Of a stretch of DNA of 6,609 bases, positions 1-6,234 are shown piece after piece. A program made the position numbers and the translations under genes. Positions within the stretch are counted from its first letter, which is position 1. Each line of letters begins with the position of its first letter. This stretch comes from Clostridia bacterium (GTDB taxonomy: Bacteria; Bacillota; Sulfobacillia; SLMV01): NCBI GenBank assembly GCA_003554565.1, contig PWGR01000315.1, positions 1 to 6,609 of the forward strand, given 5' to 3'. The notes under the pieces were generated by a model. It was given only the letters and a program-made list of their open reading frames with translations, did no database searches and was not told the DNA's origin.

Positions 1-439
1 AGAACCGGCCGATCTGCATGCTCTGGTCTCTGACTTCGAGCATGTTTTCCGTCACGCCTATGACCGGCAGGTCTTCGAGCAGCCTCCGGTATCTTACCTG
101 AACTTCTTCGTCTCGGAGAAGCGGCATTCCCTTGATCACAGTCGGTACCCGTTCGGTGATCTCAGGGGCATCCGCGATGCGCAATCGGATGTTCCAGCGA
201 TGCGATTCCACCCGGATCAGATTCGCCCCGAGGCTTTCGAACTGCTCTTCTATCGCTACCTGTGCTCCCTGTCCTATCGCCAGCAGGACCAGGAGAGAGG
301 CGACTCCGATCATGACACCAAGCACGGTCAGGGCGCTCCGCAGCTTGTGTGCGAACACACCGGATACGGCGGTCTGCAGTCCAAACCAGGCACGAATTAC
401 GGGGTTGCGGTTTACATGTTGTTTATCCACCGCGATCAC
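1..439 (-). CDS. MacB/FtsX-type ABC transporter permease, N-terminal part (cut by window edge)
   Basis: This is the integral membrane subunit of an ABC exporter; in the MacB family it couples ATP hydrolysis to work on substrates outside the membrane. I translated it by hand: 146 residues are visible and the frame is open to the window edge. A cytoplasmic N-terminus of about 34 residues leads into one hydrophobic segment (about residues 35-55), with the family-typical run KLRSALTVLGVMIGV followed by LLAIGQGA. After it comes the start of the extracytoplasmic MacB_PCD-like domain (ESLGANLIRV near residues 68-77). The start is a GTG at 439-437 that overlaps the TGA of the adaptor gene (GTGA, four bases), typical of translational coupling; a second in-frame GTG lies three codons later. 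The Shine-Dalgarno match is weak (AGGGTGG), which fits coupling. The rest of the domain and the three C-terminal membrane helices expected of the family lie beyond the left edge. Confidence 0.9.
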   Translation of the reverse strand, partial: MIAVDKQHVNRNPVIRAWFGLQTAVSGVFAHKLRSALTVLGVMIGVASLLVLLAIGQGAQVAIEEQFESLGANLIRVESHRWNIRLRIADAPEITERVPTVIKGMPLLRDEEVQVRYRRLLEDLPVIGVTENMLEVRDQSMQIGRF

Positions 440-2013
440 CCGCCACCCTGCGGAATGATGCTGGGGGTCTCCTCATCCAGCTCGTCTCCCTCGAGGAGGT
501 CCTCCGTACTGCCGGTGACGATGGTTTCTCCTTTTTCCAGGCCGCTTTCTACTTCCGCATATCGTGCGCCTATCAGGCCGACCTCGATCTCTCGTGCCTC
601 AACCTGATTGCCTTCCGTCAGGACCTCGACCATGGCCTGGTCTTGCTCGGCGTAGACTGACTCTATGGGAATCAGCAGCACGTCTTCTGCTTCATCAACG
701 AATATGGAGATGTCTCCAGTCATGCCCGGCCTGACTCTCTCAGTTTGCCGCACATCAATCTGGACGCGGTAGACCGTGATTCCTTCCTCATCGCGTCCCA
801 TCATATCGAGACCGGTGAGCTCGGCGGGGAAAACATCTCCTGGAAAGGCATCGACCGTAACCTCGGCCTCCATACCCTGGTCGAGGTGCACGATGTCTAC
901 CTCATCAACCTCGATAGTTGCAGACATCATGGTGGTATCTATAATTGCAGCGATGGTCTGCCCATCGGAAATTTCCTGTCCCTCCACCGGCATCATTACG
1001 TGTCCCACCATTCCATTGATGGGCGAGCGGATATCCAACTGTTCTTTCAGCAGACGTTTTTCCTCGACTTCTCGCTGCTTGTCTTCGATTCTTAGCTGCT
1101 CCTCGTAGATGAAGTCCCGGGTATCTGAACCACCCAGTATCAAGAGGGTGTCACCCTCATCCACCGATTGCCACTCGCGTACGGGGACATCCACCACAGT
1201 GCCCTCGGCGGATGACCAGACCAGGGTCTCATCTGCATATCCGGACACCTCTGCAGCCACAGTCCCTGATCCTGAGAGGGCTATGTCCATCTTGCTGCCC
1301 GGCTGCAGCAGTCCGGGGTTTTCAGCTTTGACTGTGACCTCATGTACATAGCGGTTGGCCCGGGGAACCGGTACTGGATTTGCGTCTACTATTTCCCCCT
1401 CCACCGTTCCTGAGAAATCCTTTGGATACATTTCGACCTGCATTCCCTCTTCGATTTCATCAAACTGTCGCGGGGTGAACTCTCCCTCTACCAGGACACT
1501 GGAGTCCTCGATGATTTCGGCAACAACACTGGCCCTGTCGACGTGATGATCCTCCTCTGCCTGTATGTTCTGCACCCGTCCGTCGATAGGTGCGGTGATA
1601 TGGATTCCCTGATTGGGATCCATTGCCAGGGCCTCCTCCGGCTCTACCCCCAGGGTCATGCCCAGCTCGGTGATGGCCCGCTCCAGCTGTCTCTCCATTT
1701 GATCTACTTCCTCGAGGAGGGCATCGCTACTCATGCGGGCTACGACCTCTCCCTCCTCAACGGTGTCACCCTGGTCGATGAGGACCTCTTCCAGTATCCC
1801 TTCGGTATGGGAGCGCACTTGTTCCGAGTAACGCGGGTTGAGGTTCCCTGAGCCCTGTACGGTTATGTGCAGATCACCCCGTTCAACCTCAGTGGTGGCG
1901 TAGATGACCTGCTCCGCTTCATCAGGTGCGGTCAGCAGGGTTCTGTAGGCGTATACACCGCCTGCGATGAGCAGTGTGGCAATCACAAGTGCTCCCAGTA
2001 TTCTTTGCAGCAT
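436..2013 (-). CDS. Membrane-anchored efflux adaptor (HlyD/MacA/YknX-like) with two lipoyl/barrel modules
   Basis: This 525-residue protein is the extracytoplasmic adaptor of the ABC exporter encoded on either side. An N-terminal anchor helix (about 5-27) is followed by a first module: lipoyl half-motif at 68-95 (SHTEGILEEV, DQGDTVEEGEVV), a short helix at about 97-119, second half at 138-170 (ITAPIDGRV), and a beta-barrel-like stretch at about 172-250. A second module repeats this order: half-motif at 263-295 (WSSAEGTVVDV, SVDEGDTLLILGG), helix at about 302-326, second half at 328-360 (IRSPINGMVGHV), and barrel at about 362-440 (VRPGMTGDISI). A membrane-proximal domain follows (445-505: LLIPIESVYAE, EVGLIGARYAEVESGLEKGETIVTG), then an acidic tail. 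Ordinary MacA/YknX adaptors are about 370-400 residues with one module, so this one is long. Each hairpin region has room for only one short helix, which argues against docking to a TolC-like channel. The protein is visibly acidic. An upstream in-frame TGA leaves ATG 2013 as the first usable start. Confidence 0.9.
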   Translation of the reverse strand: MLQRILGALVIATLLIAGGVYAYRTLLTAPDEAEQVIYATTEVERGDLHITVQGSGNLNPRYSEQVRSHTEGILEEVLIDQGDTVEEGEVVARMSSDALLEEVDQMERQLERAITELGMTLGVEPEEALAMDPNQGIHITAPIDGRVQNIQAEEDHHVDRASVVAEIIEDSSVLVEGEFTPRQFDEIEEGMQVEMYPKDFSGTVEGEIVDANPVPVPRANRYVHEVTVKAENPGLLQPGSKMDIALSGSGTVAAEVSGYADETLVWSSAEGTVVDVPVREWQSVDEGDTLLILGGSDTRDFIYEEQLRIEDKQREVEEKRLLKEQLDIRSPINGMVGHVMMPVEGQEISDGQTIAAIIDTTMMSATIEVDEVDIVHLDQGMEAEVTVDAFPGDVFPAELTGLDMMGRDEEGITVYRVQIDVRQTERVRPGMTGDISIFVDEAEDVLLIPIESVYAEQDQAMVEVLTEGNQVEAREIEVGLIGARYAEVESGLEKGETIVTGSTEDLLEGDELDEETPSIIPQGGG

Positions 2014-2036
2014 ATTTATGGAGCGTCACTCCTTCC
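2014..2036 (-). promoter_or_regulatory. Distant Shine-Dalgarno site inside a small hairpin before the adaptor gene
   Basis: On the minus strand a good ribosome site, GGAAGGAG (2036-2029), lies 15 bases before the adaptor ATG, farther than usual. The bases GGAGTGACGCTCC (2032-2020) can fold into a 4-bp stem with a 5-base loop that pairs part of the site. No ATG, GTG or TTG lies at normal spacing, so the ATG at 2013 stands. The hairpin may limit adaptor translation relative to the ATPase; that is inference. Confidence 0.4.
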
Positions 2037-2051
2037 AGTTGAACACGAGGA

Positions 2052-2747
2052 TTACCCCGCAGTGTCAACCTGATGATCTTCCGTGATCCTGCCGTCCTGC
2101 AGGGCCATCAGGCGTTCGCCGTAGGTGGCCATATCATCATCGTGCGTTACCTGTATGACGGTCACCCCGGTATTTTCATTGATCTGCCGCAGCAGCTTCA
2201 TGATGGATCTACTGGTCTCCGAGTCGAGGTTTCCAGTGGGTTCATCGGCCAAAATCAGCGACGGGTCGGTGGAGAGGGCCCGCGCCACTGCCACGCGCTG
2301 CTGTTCGCCCCCGGACAGCTGGCTGGGTAGATGGTCTGCCCGGTGCTCGAGCCCGACCCGTTCGAGCGCCTTCAGTGCTCTTTCCCGGCGAATTCTCGCC
2401 GGGTGTCCCCGGTACATCATCGGCACCTCAACATTGGCCTGTGCGGTCAGCGTTGGGATCAGGTTGAAGGTTTGAAAAACGAAGCCAATCTTCCCGCCGC
2501 GGAGTTCGGCAAGCTCACTGGTCTTAAGATTCAGTACTGACCTCCCGCCTATGAGGTAATCGCCATCGGTGGGGTGATCCAGGCAGCCGAGGATATTCAT
2601 CAGGGTTGACTTTCCGGATCCTGAGGGTCCCATTATGGACATGAATTCGCCTGGATCCACTGCAAAGGTAATGTCGCGCAGGGCGGTCACGGTCTGCTGC
2701 CCACTTACGTATACCCTGCTCAAGTCTCTTACTTCCAGAAGCGGCAC
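2052..2747 (-). CDS. ABC transporter ATP-binding protein, MacB/LolD/YknY type
   Basis: This 231-residue cytoplasmic ATPase powers the exporter and has the standard length for the family. All nucleotide-binding motifs are intact: Walker A GPSGSGKST at 40-48, Q-loop glutamine at 92 (FVFQTFNLIPTLTA), ABC signature LSGGEQQRV at 144-152, Walker B plus D-loop LILADEPTGNLD at 164-175, and the switch histidine in THD at 201-203. The NLIPTLTA run after the Q-loop and the DEPTGNLD sequence are typical of the subfamily that works with MacB/LolCE/FtsX-type permeases. The start is GTG (2747-2745), preceded by a strong ribosome site AAGGGAGGT (2763-2755) at seven bases. The adaptor gene starts 38 bases after the TAA stop, so the two are co-transcribed. 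The substrate cannot be read from the sequence; antimicrobial peptides, lipids or lipoproteins are family possibilities. Confidence 0.96.
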   Translation of the reverse strand: MPLLEVRDLSRVYVSGQQTVTALRDITFAVDPGEFMSIMGPSGSGKSTLMNILGCLDHPTDGDYLIGGRSVLNLKTSELAELRGGKIGFVFQTFNLIPTLTAQANVEVPMMYRGHPARIRRERALKALERVGLEHRADHLPSQLSGGEQQRVAVARALSTDPSLILADEPTGNLDSETSRSIMKLLRQINENTGVTVIQVTHDDDMATYGERLMALQDGRITEDHQVDTAG

Positions 2748-2887
2748 GGCTCTAACCTCCCTTATGCCGTTTCCTGACGTGCAGAACTGCCACAGGTTCC
2801 ATATCTCGGCGATATTTTCCGTGTGATCTGCGAGCTAGAACGGTGAAGTATACTGGATCATCTTCTGGAAATGTTAGCATATGCGTT

Positions 2888-2917
2888 GTTATCGGGCCAT
2901 ACCAATATGCTGGTCAA
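2888..2917 (-). promoter_or_regulatory. Candidate promoter of the ABC exporter operon
   Basis: Read on the minus strand, TTGACC (2917-2912; five of six matches to the -35 consensus) is followed after 18 bases by GATAAC (2893-2888; four of six matches to the -10). Transcription would start near 2881 and give a leader of about 130 bases before the ATPase GTG. The -10 is mediocre, so this is a candidate only. Confidence 0.3.
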
Positions 2918-3020
2918 TCTTGCCGCGACGCGAGGTGTCAGAAATAGATCGGACAGGATACTTTCAGTCTCGTCAAATGACTGCTGGTATTCGAGCGCTC
3001 TGCCAGTCGGCGATGGTCAC

Positions 3021-3060
3021 AAAGGGGTGGCGCGCGCAGCAGAAGCAGTGCCGCCCCTTT
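3021..3060 (-). terminator. Terminator-like hairpin after the SIMPL gene
   Basis: Just past the SIMPL stop codon the minus strand reads AAAGGGGCGGC, an 18-base loop, then GCCACCCCTTT, an 11-bp stem with one C/A mismatch. Only three T residues follow the GC part (CCCCTTTG), so as an intrinsic terminator it is weak. On the plus strand the odd pair becomes a T-G wobble. Its position directly after the stop is the best argument for termination. Confidence 0.45.
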
Positions 3061-3065
3061 TGAGG

Positions 3066-3788
3066 TCACCTGATCTCGAAGATCATCTGTACGGTTGAGC
3101 TCACACTGATCTGTCCCGGCATTATGGGAACCTCGCCATATGCGGCATCTTCCATCCGCATGCGGGGGATCCCAACGACCTCGTCTATGACCTGCATGCT
3201 ACTTACGCCGACGATAGATTGGCCCGCCTCCGCACCGGCGACTTCGGCTTTCTCGCGTGCTCTTTGCACGGCCAGTTGGATAGCTTCATCCTCCAGTGAT
3301 TCGCGATCAGATACCTGTAGATTGATATTGTCGACGGTGTTTGCTCCCGCGCTCACGGCGGCGTCGATGACGTGCCCGATGTGCTCAATGTCGCGTATGG
3401 CGGCCTCAACAGTGTTCTGCACCTGGAATCCTACCAGCTGGCGTTCTTCCCGGTCTCGCTGCTCGTAGACAGGTGATACTGAGAAGCGTGAGGTGGACAG
3501 GTCGCTTTCGTCAATTCCGGCATCGATCATTGCGTCGATGACTGCCTTCATTTCATCCGAGTTCTTCTCGACGGCCTGTTCGGCACTGTCTGCCCGGGTA
3601 TGGACACCAAGTTGGATGTATCCTGTGTCTGGAGCGGTCTCGATTGTGCCGGTGGCACGCACGGTGATGGTCTGAGCTTCCTGGTCCTGCCCGGCGTCTG
3701 CTGCCGGGGGCGAATACAGACCCGCGACCGCCAGCACCCCGGCCAGTGCCAACACGGTGACTGCGTAGAAAAGGTGTTTGATTGACAT
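3066..3788 (-). CDS. Exported SIMPL-domain (DUF541, YggE-like) protein
   Basis: This 240-residue protein has an N-terminal signal sequence or anchor (hydrophobic core about 7-24, possible cleavage after ADA at 30-32), so it acts outside the cytoplasmic membrane. The rest (about 40-238) is a SIMPL domain: ITVRATGTIETAPD at the N-side strand, GFQVQNTVEAAIRD at 120-133, the hallmark AGANTVDNINLQVSD at 147-161 followed by a long helix (about 163-189), and a closing strand SVSSTVQMIFEI near the C-terminus. Length and order fit the family. SIMPL proteins such as E. coli YggE are linked to oxidative-stress tolerance, but their biochemical role is unsettled, so I assign none. The ATG start has a clear ribosome site AGGAGGGG (3802-3795) six bases upstream. 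It is the first gene of the minus-strand run; the 318-base spacer to the exporter operon argues for its own transcript, although a functional link is possible. Confidence 0.93.
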   Translation of the reverse strand: MSIKHLFYAVTVLALAGVLAVAGLYSPPAADAGQDQEAQTITVRATGTIETAPDTGYIQLGVHTRADSAEQAVEKNSDEMKAVIDAMIDAGIDESDLSTSRFSVSPVYEQRDREERQLVGFQVQNTVEAAIRDIEHIGHVIDAAVSAGANTVDNINLQVSDRESLEDEAIQLAVQRAREKAEVAGAEAGQSIVGVSSMQVIDEVVGIPRMRMEDAAYGEVPIMPGQISVSSTVQMIFEIR

Positions 3789-3989
3789 GCGTTTCCCCTC
3801 CTGAAAGATTTCGTATTGTTTATGGCATCTGTATTATGCTGACTATGGAGAAAAGAAAAAGTTCCCTCCTACTGGCAGAATCAATCCGCCTCCGGTCTTA
3901 CTCACAAGCGGGCTGGACAGCGATGCCGCGTCCCCGCACAGCCGCACCGAGCTCCATGTGTACTCGTTGCCCGGAGTTTGACTGTGTAT

Positions 3990-4021
3990 GGGGAAATTGC
4001 AGGGTAGGGGTAGGTTGGGGG
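3990..4021 (+). promoter_or_regulatory. G-rich tract that could form a G-quadruplex in the peptidase leader
   Basis: The plus strand carries four runs of three or more G (3990-3993, 4002-4004, 4007-4010, 4017-4021), separated by 8, 2 and 6 bases, with an extra GG at 4013-4014. This matches a slightly relaxed quadruplex pattern. It ends about 30 bases before the peptidase ribosome site and would be in the leader RNA if transcription starts upstream. I found no convincing promoter pair in the 275-base divergent region. Confidence 0.35.
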
Positions 4022-4050
4022 AGAATAGCTGGGTAACTTCAATCATCTGA

Positions 4051-4056
4051 AGGAGG
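4051..4056 (+). promoter_or_regulatory. Ribosome binding site that sets the peptidase start
   Basis: A perfect AGGAGG lies at 4051-4056. The in-frame GTG at 4058 touches this site and is too close to be used, whereas the GTG at 4064 lies seven bases away, the ideal distance. The TTG at 4067 is also possible at ten bases. Confidence 0.75.
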
Positions 4057-4063
4057 AGTGAGT

Positions 4064-5440
4064 GTGTTGAAAGATGTGGATCGCCAGGTCATCGCCGACC
4101 TCTACCTGAGTCGCTCGGGAATCCAGTTTCTCACCGAGCTAGTTGAGAAATTTGGCTCCCGCTTTGGCGGAAGCGAAGAGGAGCGCAGGGCTGCTGAGTT
4201 CATTGAGGGGGCCTTCAGGGACGCCGGTGCCGACCGTACATACCGGGAGAAGTTCACGTGCCAGGGCTGGAAGAGGAAGTCAACCACCCTGACAGCCACA
4301 GCTCCACAGGAGCGAAAGCTGGACTGCATTGCACTGCCTTACTGTCCGCCCGGCGAGGTCGAAGCCCCCCTCGTCTATCTGGGTGACGGACACCCACAGG
4401 TCTACGAAGATAGGCAAGAAGAGATAGAGGGTGCTGTAGTGATGGTTACCACGGCTACCCCGCGCTTTTACCACCGCACGATGCACCGGGGGGAGAAGCT
4501 GGGCCGCGCCATTGAGGCTGGTGCCATTGGTTTCATCTGGATGCGCGGGGAGCCGGGCGGCTTGCCGGAGACGGGCTCGGCGCGATTTGGCCGGGCATGT
4601 GAGGTCCCCGCCATATCTGTCTCATATGAAACCGGCCACGAGATCCTACGTATGAACTCGGAGGCCGGTGTGCGAGTTCGCATCGAATCATCGAACGAAA
4701 TATACGAGACCACATCCTACAATGTAATCGGTGAACTTACGGGAAGCGATAAACCGGAGGAAGTAATAGTGGTCGGGGGGCACTACGACGGCCACGACAT
4801 AAGTCAGGCAGCGGCTGACAATGGAGCTGGTGTTGCTGTAGCTCTCGAGGCCATGCGTGCCCTGGTGCCACACAAGGATCATCTGTCCCGCACCATCCGC
4901 TTTGTGGCTTTTGCTCAGGAGGAGATGGGCCTTATAGGCTCAGAGCACCATGCGGAAGACAGTGACCAGGAGAAGGTAGCCTTTATGCTCAATCTGGACG
5001 GTGCGGGTCGTGGCGACCGTTCACAGTTAGTCCTGCAGGGCTGGCCCGAGGCAGTTAGATTCTTCAATAGACTGGCGCGGGAGATTTACGAGAGGGACAT
5101 GTCGGTCGGAGACTCACTCAGCCTCTACTCCGACATGTATCCATTTGCCAGACGGGGTATACCGTCCGCCACGTTTTCATCCAAACAACCCGGGACAAGT
5201 GCGGCCCCAAGAGGTTACGGACATACTTACTGGGACTCGCTGGACAAGGTCAACGAGCGATTCCTGCAGATGGATGCATCGAGAGTGGCCCGGATAATCA
5301 CCCGCCTGGCCGCACTTGACGAGCTTCCCATGGACAGGAAGACTCCTGAACAGATGGGAGACATAATACGGGAACTCGGCTTCGATATGGTGCTTAGGTA
5401 CGAGGGACGGTCAATTCCTGGCGAGAAGGAGCCAGAATGA
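4064..5440 (+). CDS. M28-family zinc aminopeptidase with inserted PA-like domain
   Basis: This 458-residue protein is a dinuclear zinc exopeptidase of family M28. The metal and catalytic residues expected of the family are all visible (numbered from the GTG at 4064): His240 in GGHYDGHD with the adjacent catalytic Asp242, the bridging Asp252 in AADNGAG, the Glu286-Glu287 pair (general base and zinc ligand) in AQEEMGLIGS, Asp312 in LNLDGAG, and the final His387 in GYGHTYWDS. The stretch at about 85-210, between the N-terminal helices and the catalytic core, probably is a protease-associated (PA) domain. No signal peptide or membrane helix is seen, so the enzyme should be cytoplasmic and act on peptides, although many M28 enzymes are secreted. 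The C-terminal ~35 residues (TPEQMGDIIRELGFDM onward) extend past the core. The gene stands alone on its strand, divergent from SIMPL and convergent with rubredoxin. The real substrate cannot be predicted; other M28-fold activities are conceivable. Confidence 0.93.
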   Translation: MLKDVDRQVIADLYLSRSGIQFLTELVEKFGSRFGGSEEERRAAEFIEGAFRDAGADRTYREKFTCQGWKRKSTTLTATAPQERKLDCIALPYCPPGEVEAPLVYLGDGHPQVYEDRQEEIEGAVVMVTTATPRFYHRTMHRGEKLGRAIEAGAIGFIWMRGEPGGLPETGSARFGRACEVPAISVSYETGHEILRMNSEAGVRVRIESSNEIYETTSYNVIGELTGSDKPEEVIVVGGHYDGHDISQAAADNGAGVAVALEAMRALVPHKDHLSRTIRFVAFAQEEMGLIGSEHHAEDSDQEKVAFMLNLDGAGRGDRSQLVLQGWPEAVRFFNRLAREIYERDMSVGDSLSLYSDMYPFARRGIPSATFSSKQPGTSAAPRGYGHTYWDSLDKVNERFLQMDASRVARIITRLAALDELPMDRKTPEQMGDIIRELGFDMVLRYEGRSIPGEKEPE

Positions 5441-5452
5441 GGTGGGCTGTTC

Positions 5453-5497
5453 GACTGGCCCCGGTCCTCATCGTGAGGAGAGGAGCCGGGGCCGGTC
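5453..5497. terminator. Strong GC-rich hairpin between convergent genes, possibly bidirectional
   Basis: GACTGGCCCCGG (5453-5464) pairs with CCGGGGCCGGTC (5486-5497) to give a 12-bp stem with one T-G wobble. The loop can extend it: TCCTC pairs with GAGGA across one bulged G, or CCTCA pairs with TGAGG around a 3-base loop. It lies 12 bases after the peptidase stop and 44 bases after the rubredoxin stop on the other strand. Neither side has a T-run, so it may work with Rho, or mainly protect the transcript ends. Confidence 0.6.
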
Positions 5498-5541
5498 GGG
5501 CGGCCATATGACCCCGCCATCTCAGTGTCGGTCGGCGTCAT

Positions 5542-5703
5542 TCAGTCCTGCTTCTCAAACTGGCCTTTGTCGACTCCGCACACGGGACATATCCAGTCAT
5601 CCGGAAGATCCTCAAAGGGTGTATTTGGATCAATGCCACCCTGAGGGTCTCCCTCCGCCGGATCATACACGTAGCCGCAGACTGTGCACACGTATTTGTC
5701 CAT
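5542..5703 (-). CDS. Rubredoxin
   Basis: This 53-residue gene was found by translating the minus strand. The product is a small cytoplasmic one-electron carrier with a single iron held by four cysteines. Both metal knuckles are present: CTVCGY (Cys6, Cys9) and CPVCG (Cys39, Cys42). The usual aromatic core is also there (Tyr4, Tyr11, Tyr13, Phe30, Trp37, Phe49), along with the conserved YDPAEGDP, GIDPNTPFEDLPDDW and GVDKGQFE segments. The length is exactly that of clostridial and Desulfovibrio rubredoxins. The ATG (5703-5701) has a ribosome site GGAGGG (5715-5710) six bases upstream. It appears to be a single-gene unit. In anaerobes such proteins donate electrons to oxygen- or peroxide-reducing enzymes (rubrerythrin, flavodiiron protein, superoxide reductase) and other reductases; no partner gene is visible in the window. 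Confidence 0.97.
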   Translation of the reverse strand: MDKYVCTVCGYVYDPAEGDPQGGIDPNTPFEDLPDDWICPVCGVDKGQFEKQD

Positions 5704-5910
5704 ATTTATCCCTCCGTCTCATGGTGTTCTGCCTGCCGCGTCGCTGAACACTTCCTGCCGGCCCAGCGGCTAAAACGCACTATGCACTCGCGATGGCCTG
5801 TGTGACCCTCCGCACTGCCCGTCGCCGGAATGCTATCGTGCCATAAAAGTTCCCTGACATCTTGCTACCCGCAATAAGACCAGCTGAGTTCCATACGGCA
5901 GAAACAGGCA
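5704..5910 (-). other. Probable long leader of the rubredoxin transcript
   Basis: If the promoter below is right, about 205 bases of RNA precede the rubredoxin ATG. The stretch contains a possible 26-codon open frame (5860-5780, minus strand, ending TAG) with only a weak ribosome site, and the small inverted repeat GCCG/CGGC at 5758-5771. I do not recognise a riboswitch class here. Confidence 0.3.
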
Positions 5911-5926
5911 ATGTTATTTATAACAT
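5911..5926. promoter_or_regulatory. Perfect inverted repeat on the rubredoxin -10 element, likely operator
   Basis: ATGTTAT-TT-ATAACAT is a perfect inverted repeat with 7-base arms and a 2-base centre. It covers the whole candidate -10 element of the rubredoxin promoter, the position expected for a repressor. The half-site does not match the textbook Rex or FNR sites and is only loosely like AT-rich Fur/PerR boxes, so the regulator is unknown. A redox- or peroxide-responsive factor would suit the gene. Confidence 0.5.
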
Positions 5927-5945
5927 ATTCGCCGCCTTTCGTCAT
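5917..5945 (-). promoter_or_regulatory. Candidate sigma-70-type promoter for rubredoxin
   Basis: On the minus strand ATGACG (5945-5940) serves as -35, followed after exactly 17 bases by TATAAA (5922-5917) as -10. The -10 is extended by an upstream TGT, giving TGTTATAAA. Spacing is ideal and five of six -10 bases match. Transcription would start near 5910. Confidence 0.5.
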
Positions 5946-6234
5946 TTTCCTGCAGTTTCTAGCACCAGATAACTCCTAGCATCCAGCGTGCGGGCCGATC
6001 ATCGAGGAGGGGATCTTCTTCGTGGCCCACCAGTCCGACCTGGACACGCCACCAATCAGGTGCGTTTAGTGCTGGGGAGTCCTCGCTCAATTGAATCCGG
6101 GAACGATTACCTCCGGTATGGCCTGGTCGATGCGGTAAACAAGGTGAGGATACACATCAAAGAACACTGCCGTATTCCCGAGAACTCCGCCGAGGTTGCC
6201 AAGCATCAAAACGAACGTCTCTCCTGTTGATCGC

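Larger units (their letters stand above)
2748..3065. other. Spacer between the SIMPL gene and the ABC operon, no gene
   Basis: The 318 bases between the SIMPL stop and the ATPase start hold no convincing coding sequence: open frames here are short and lack ribosome sites. The stretch contains a terminator-like hairpin next to the SIMPL stop and a candidate promoter for the ABC operon (both listed separately), plus the palindrome AGTATACT at 2847-2854, whose TATACT could be another -10 element but has no matching -35. The size and contents suggest that SIMPL and the exporter are transcribed separately. Confidence 0.6.

Noticed and set aside
132..660. Plus-strand open frames opposite the permease and the end of the adaptor
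   Set aside because: They are antisense to strongly supported genes, lack ribosome sites and show no protein-family character.
3015..3069. Direct repeat GGTCAC flanking the SIMPL terminator hairpin
   Set aside because: Six bases are too short to claim a target-site duplication and no mobile-element features accompany it.
3816..3850. TATTAT (3832-3837, plus) and CATAAT on the other strand as overlapping divergent promoters
   Set aside because: The -10-like sequences are reasonable, but no acceptable -35 element lies at 16-18 bases on either strand.
3978..4012. TTGACT as -35 of the M28 peptidase
   Set aside because: The sequence 16-18 bases downstream is G-rich and has no -10-like hexamer.
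3843..4046. 67-codon minus-strand frame in the divergent intergenic region
   Set aside because: No ribosome site, low-complexity composition, and it would overlap the control regions of both flanking genes.
4058..4063. GTG at 4058 as peptidase start
   Set aside because: It lies one base after AGGAGG, too close for initiation; the GTG at 4064 is correctly spaced.
5442..5747. 101-codon plus-strand frame across the rubredoxin gene
   Set aside because: It is antisense to rubredoxin, runs through the terminator hairpin and has the arginine/proline-rich look of a chance frame.
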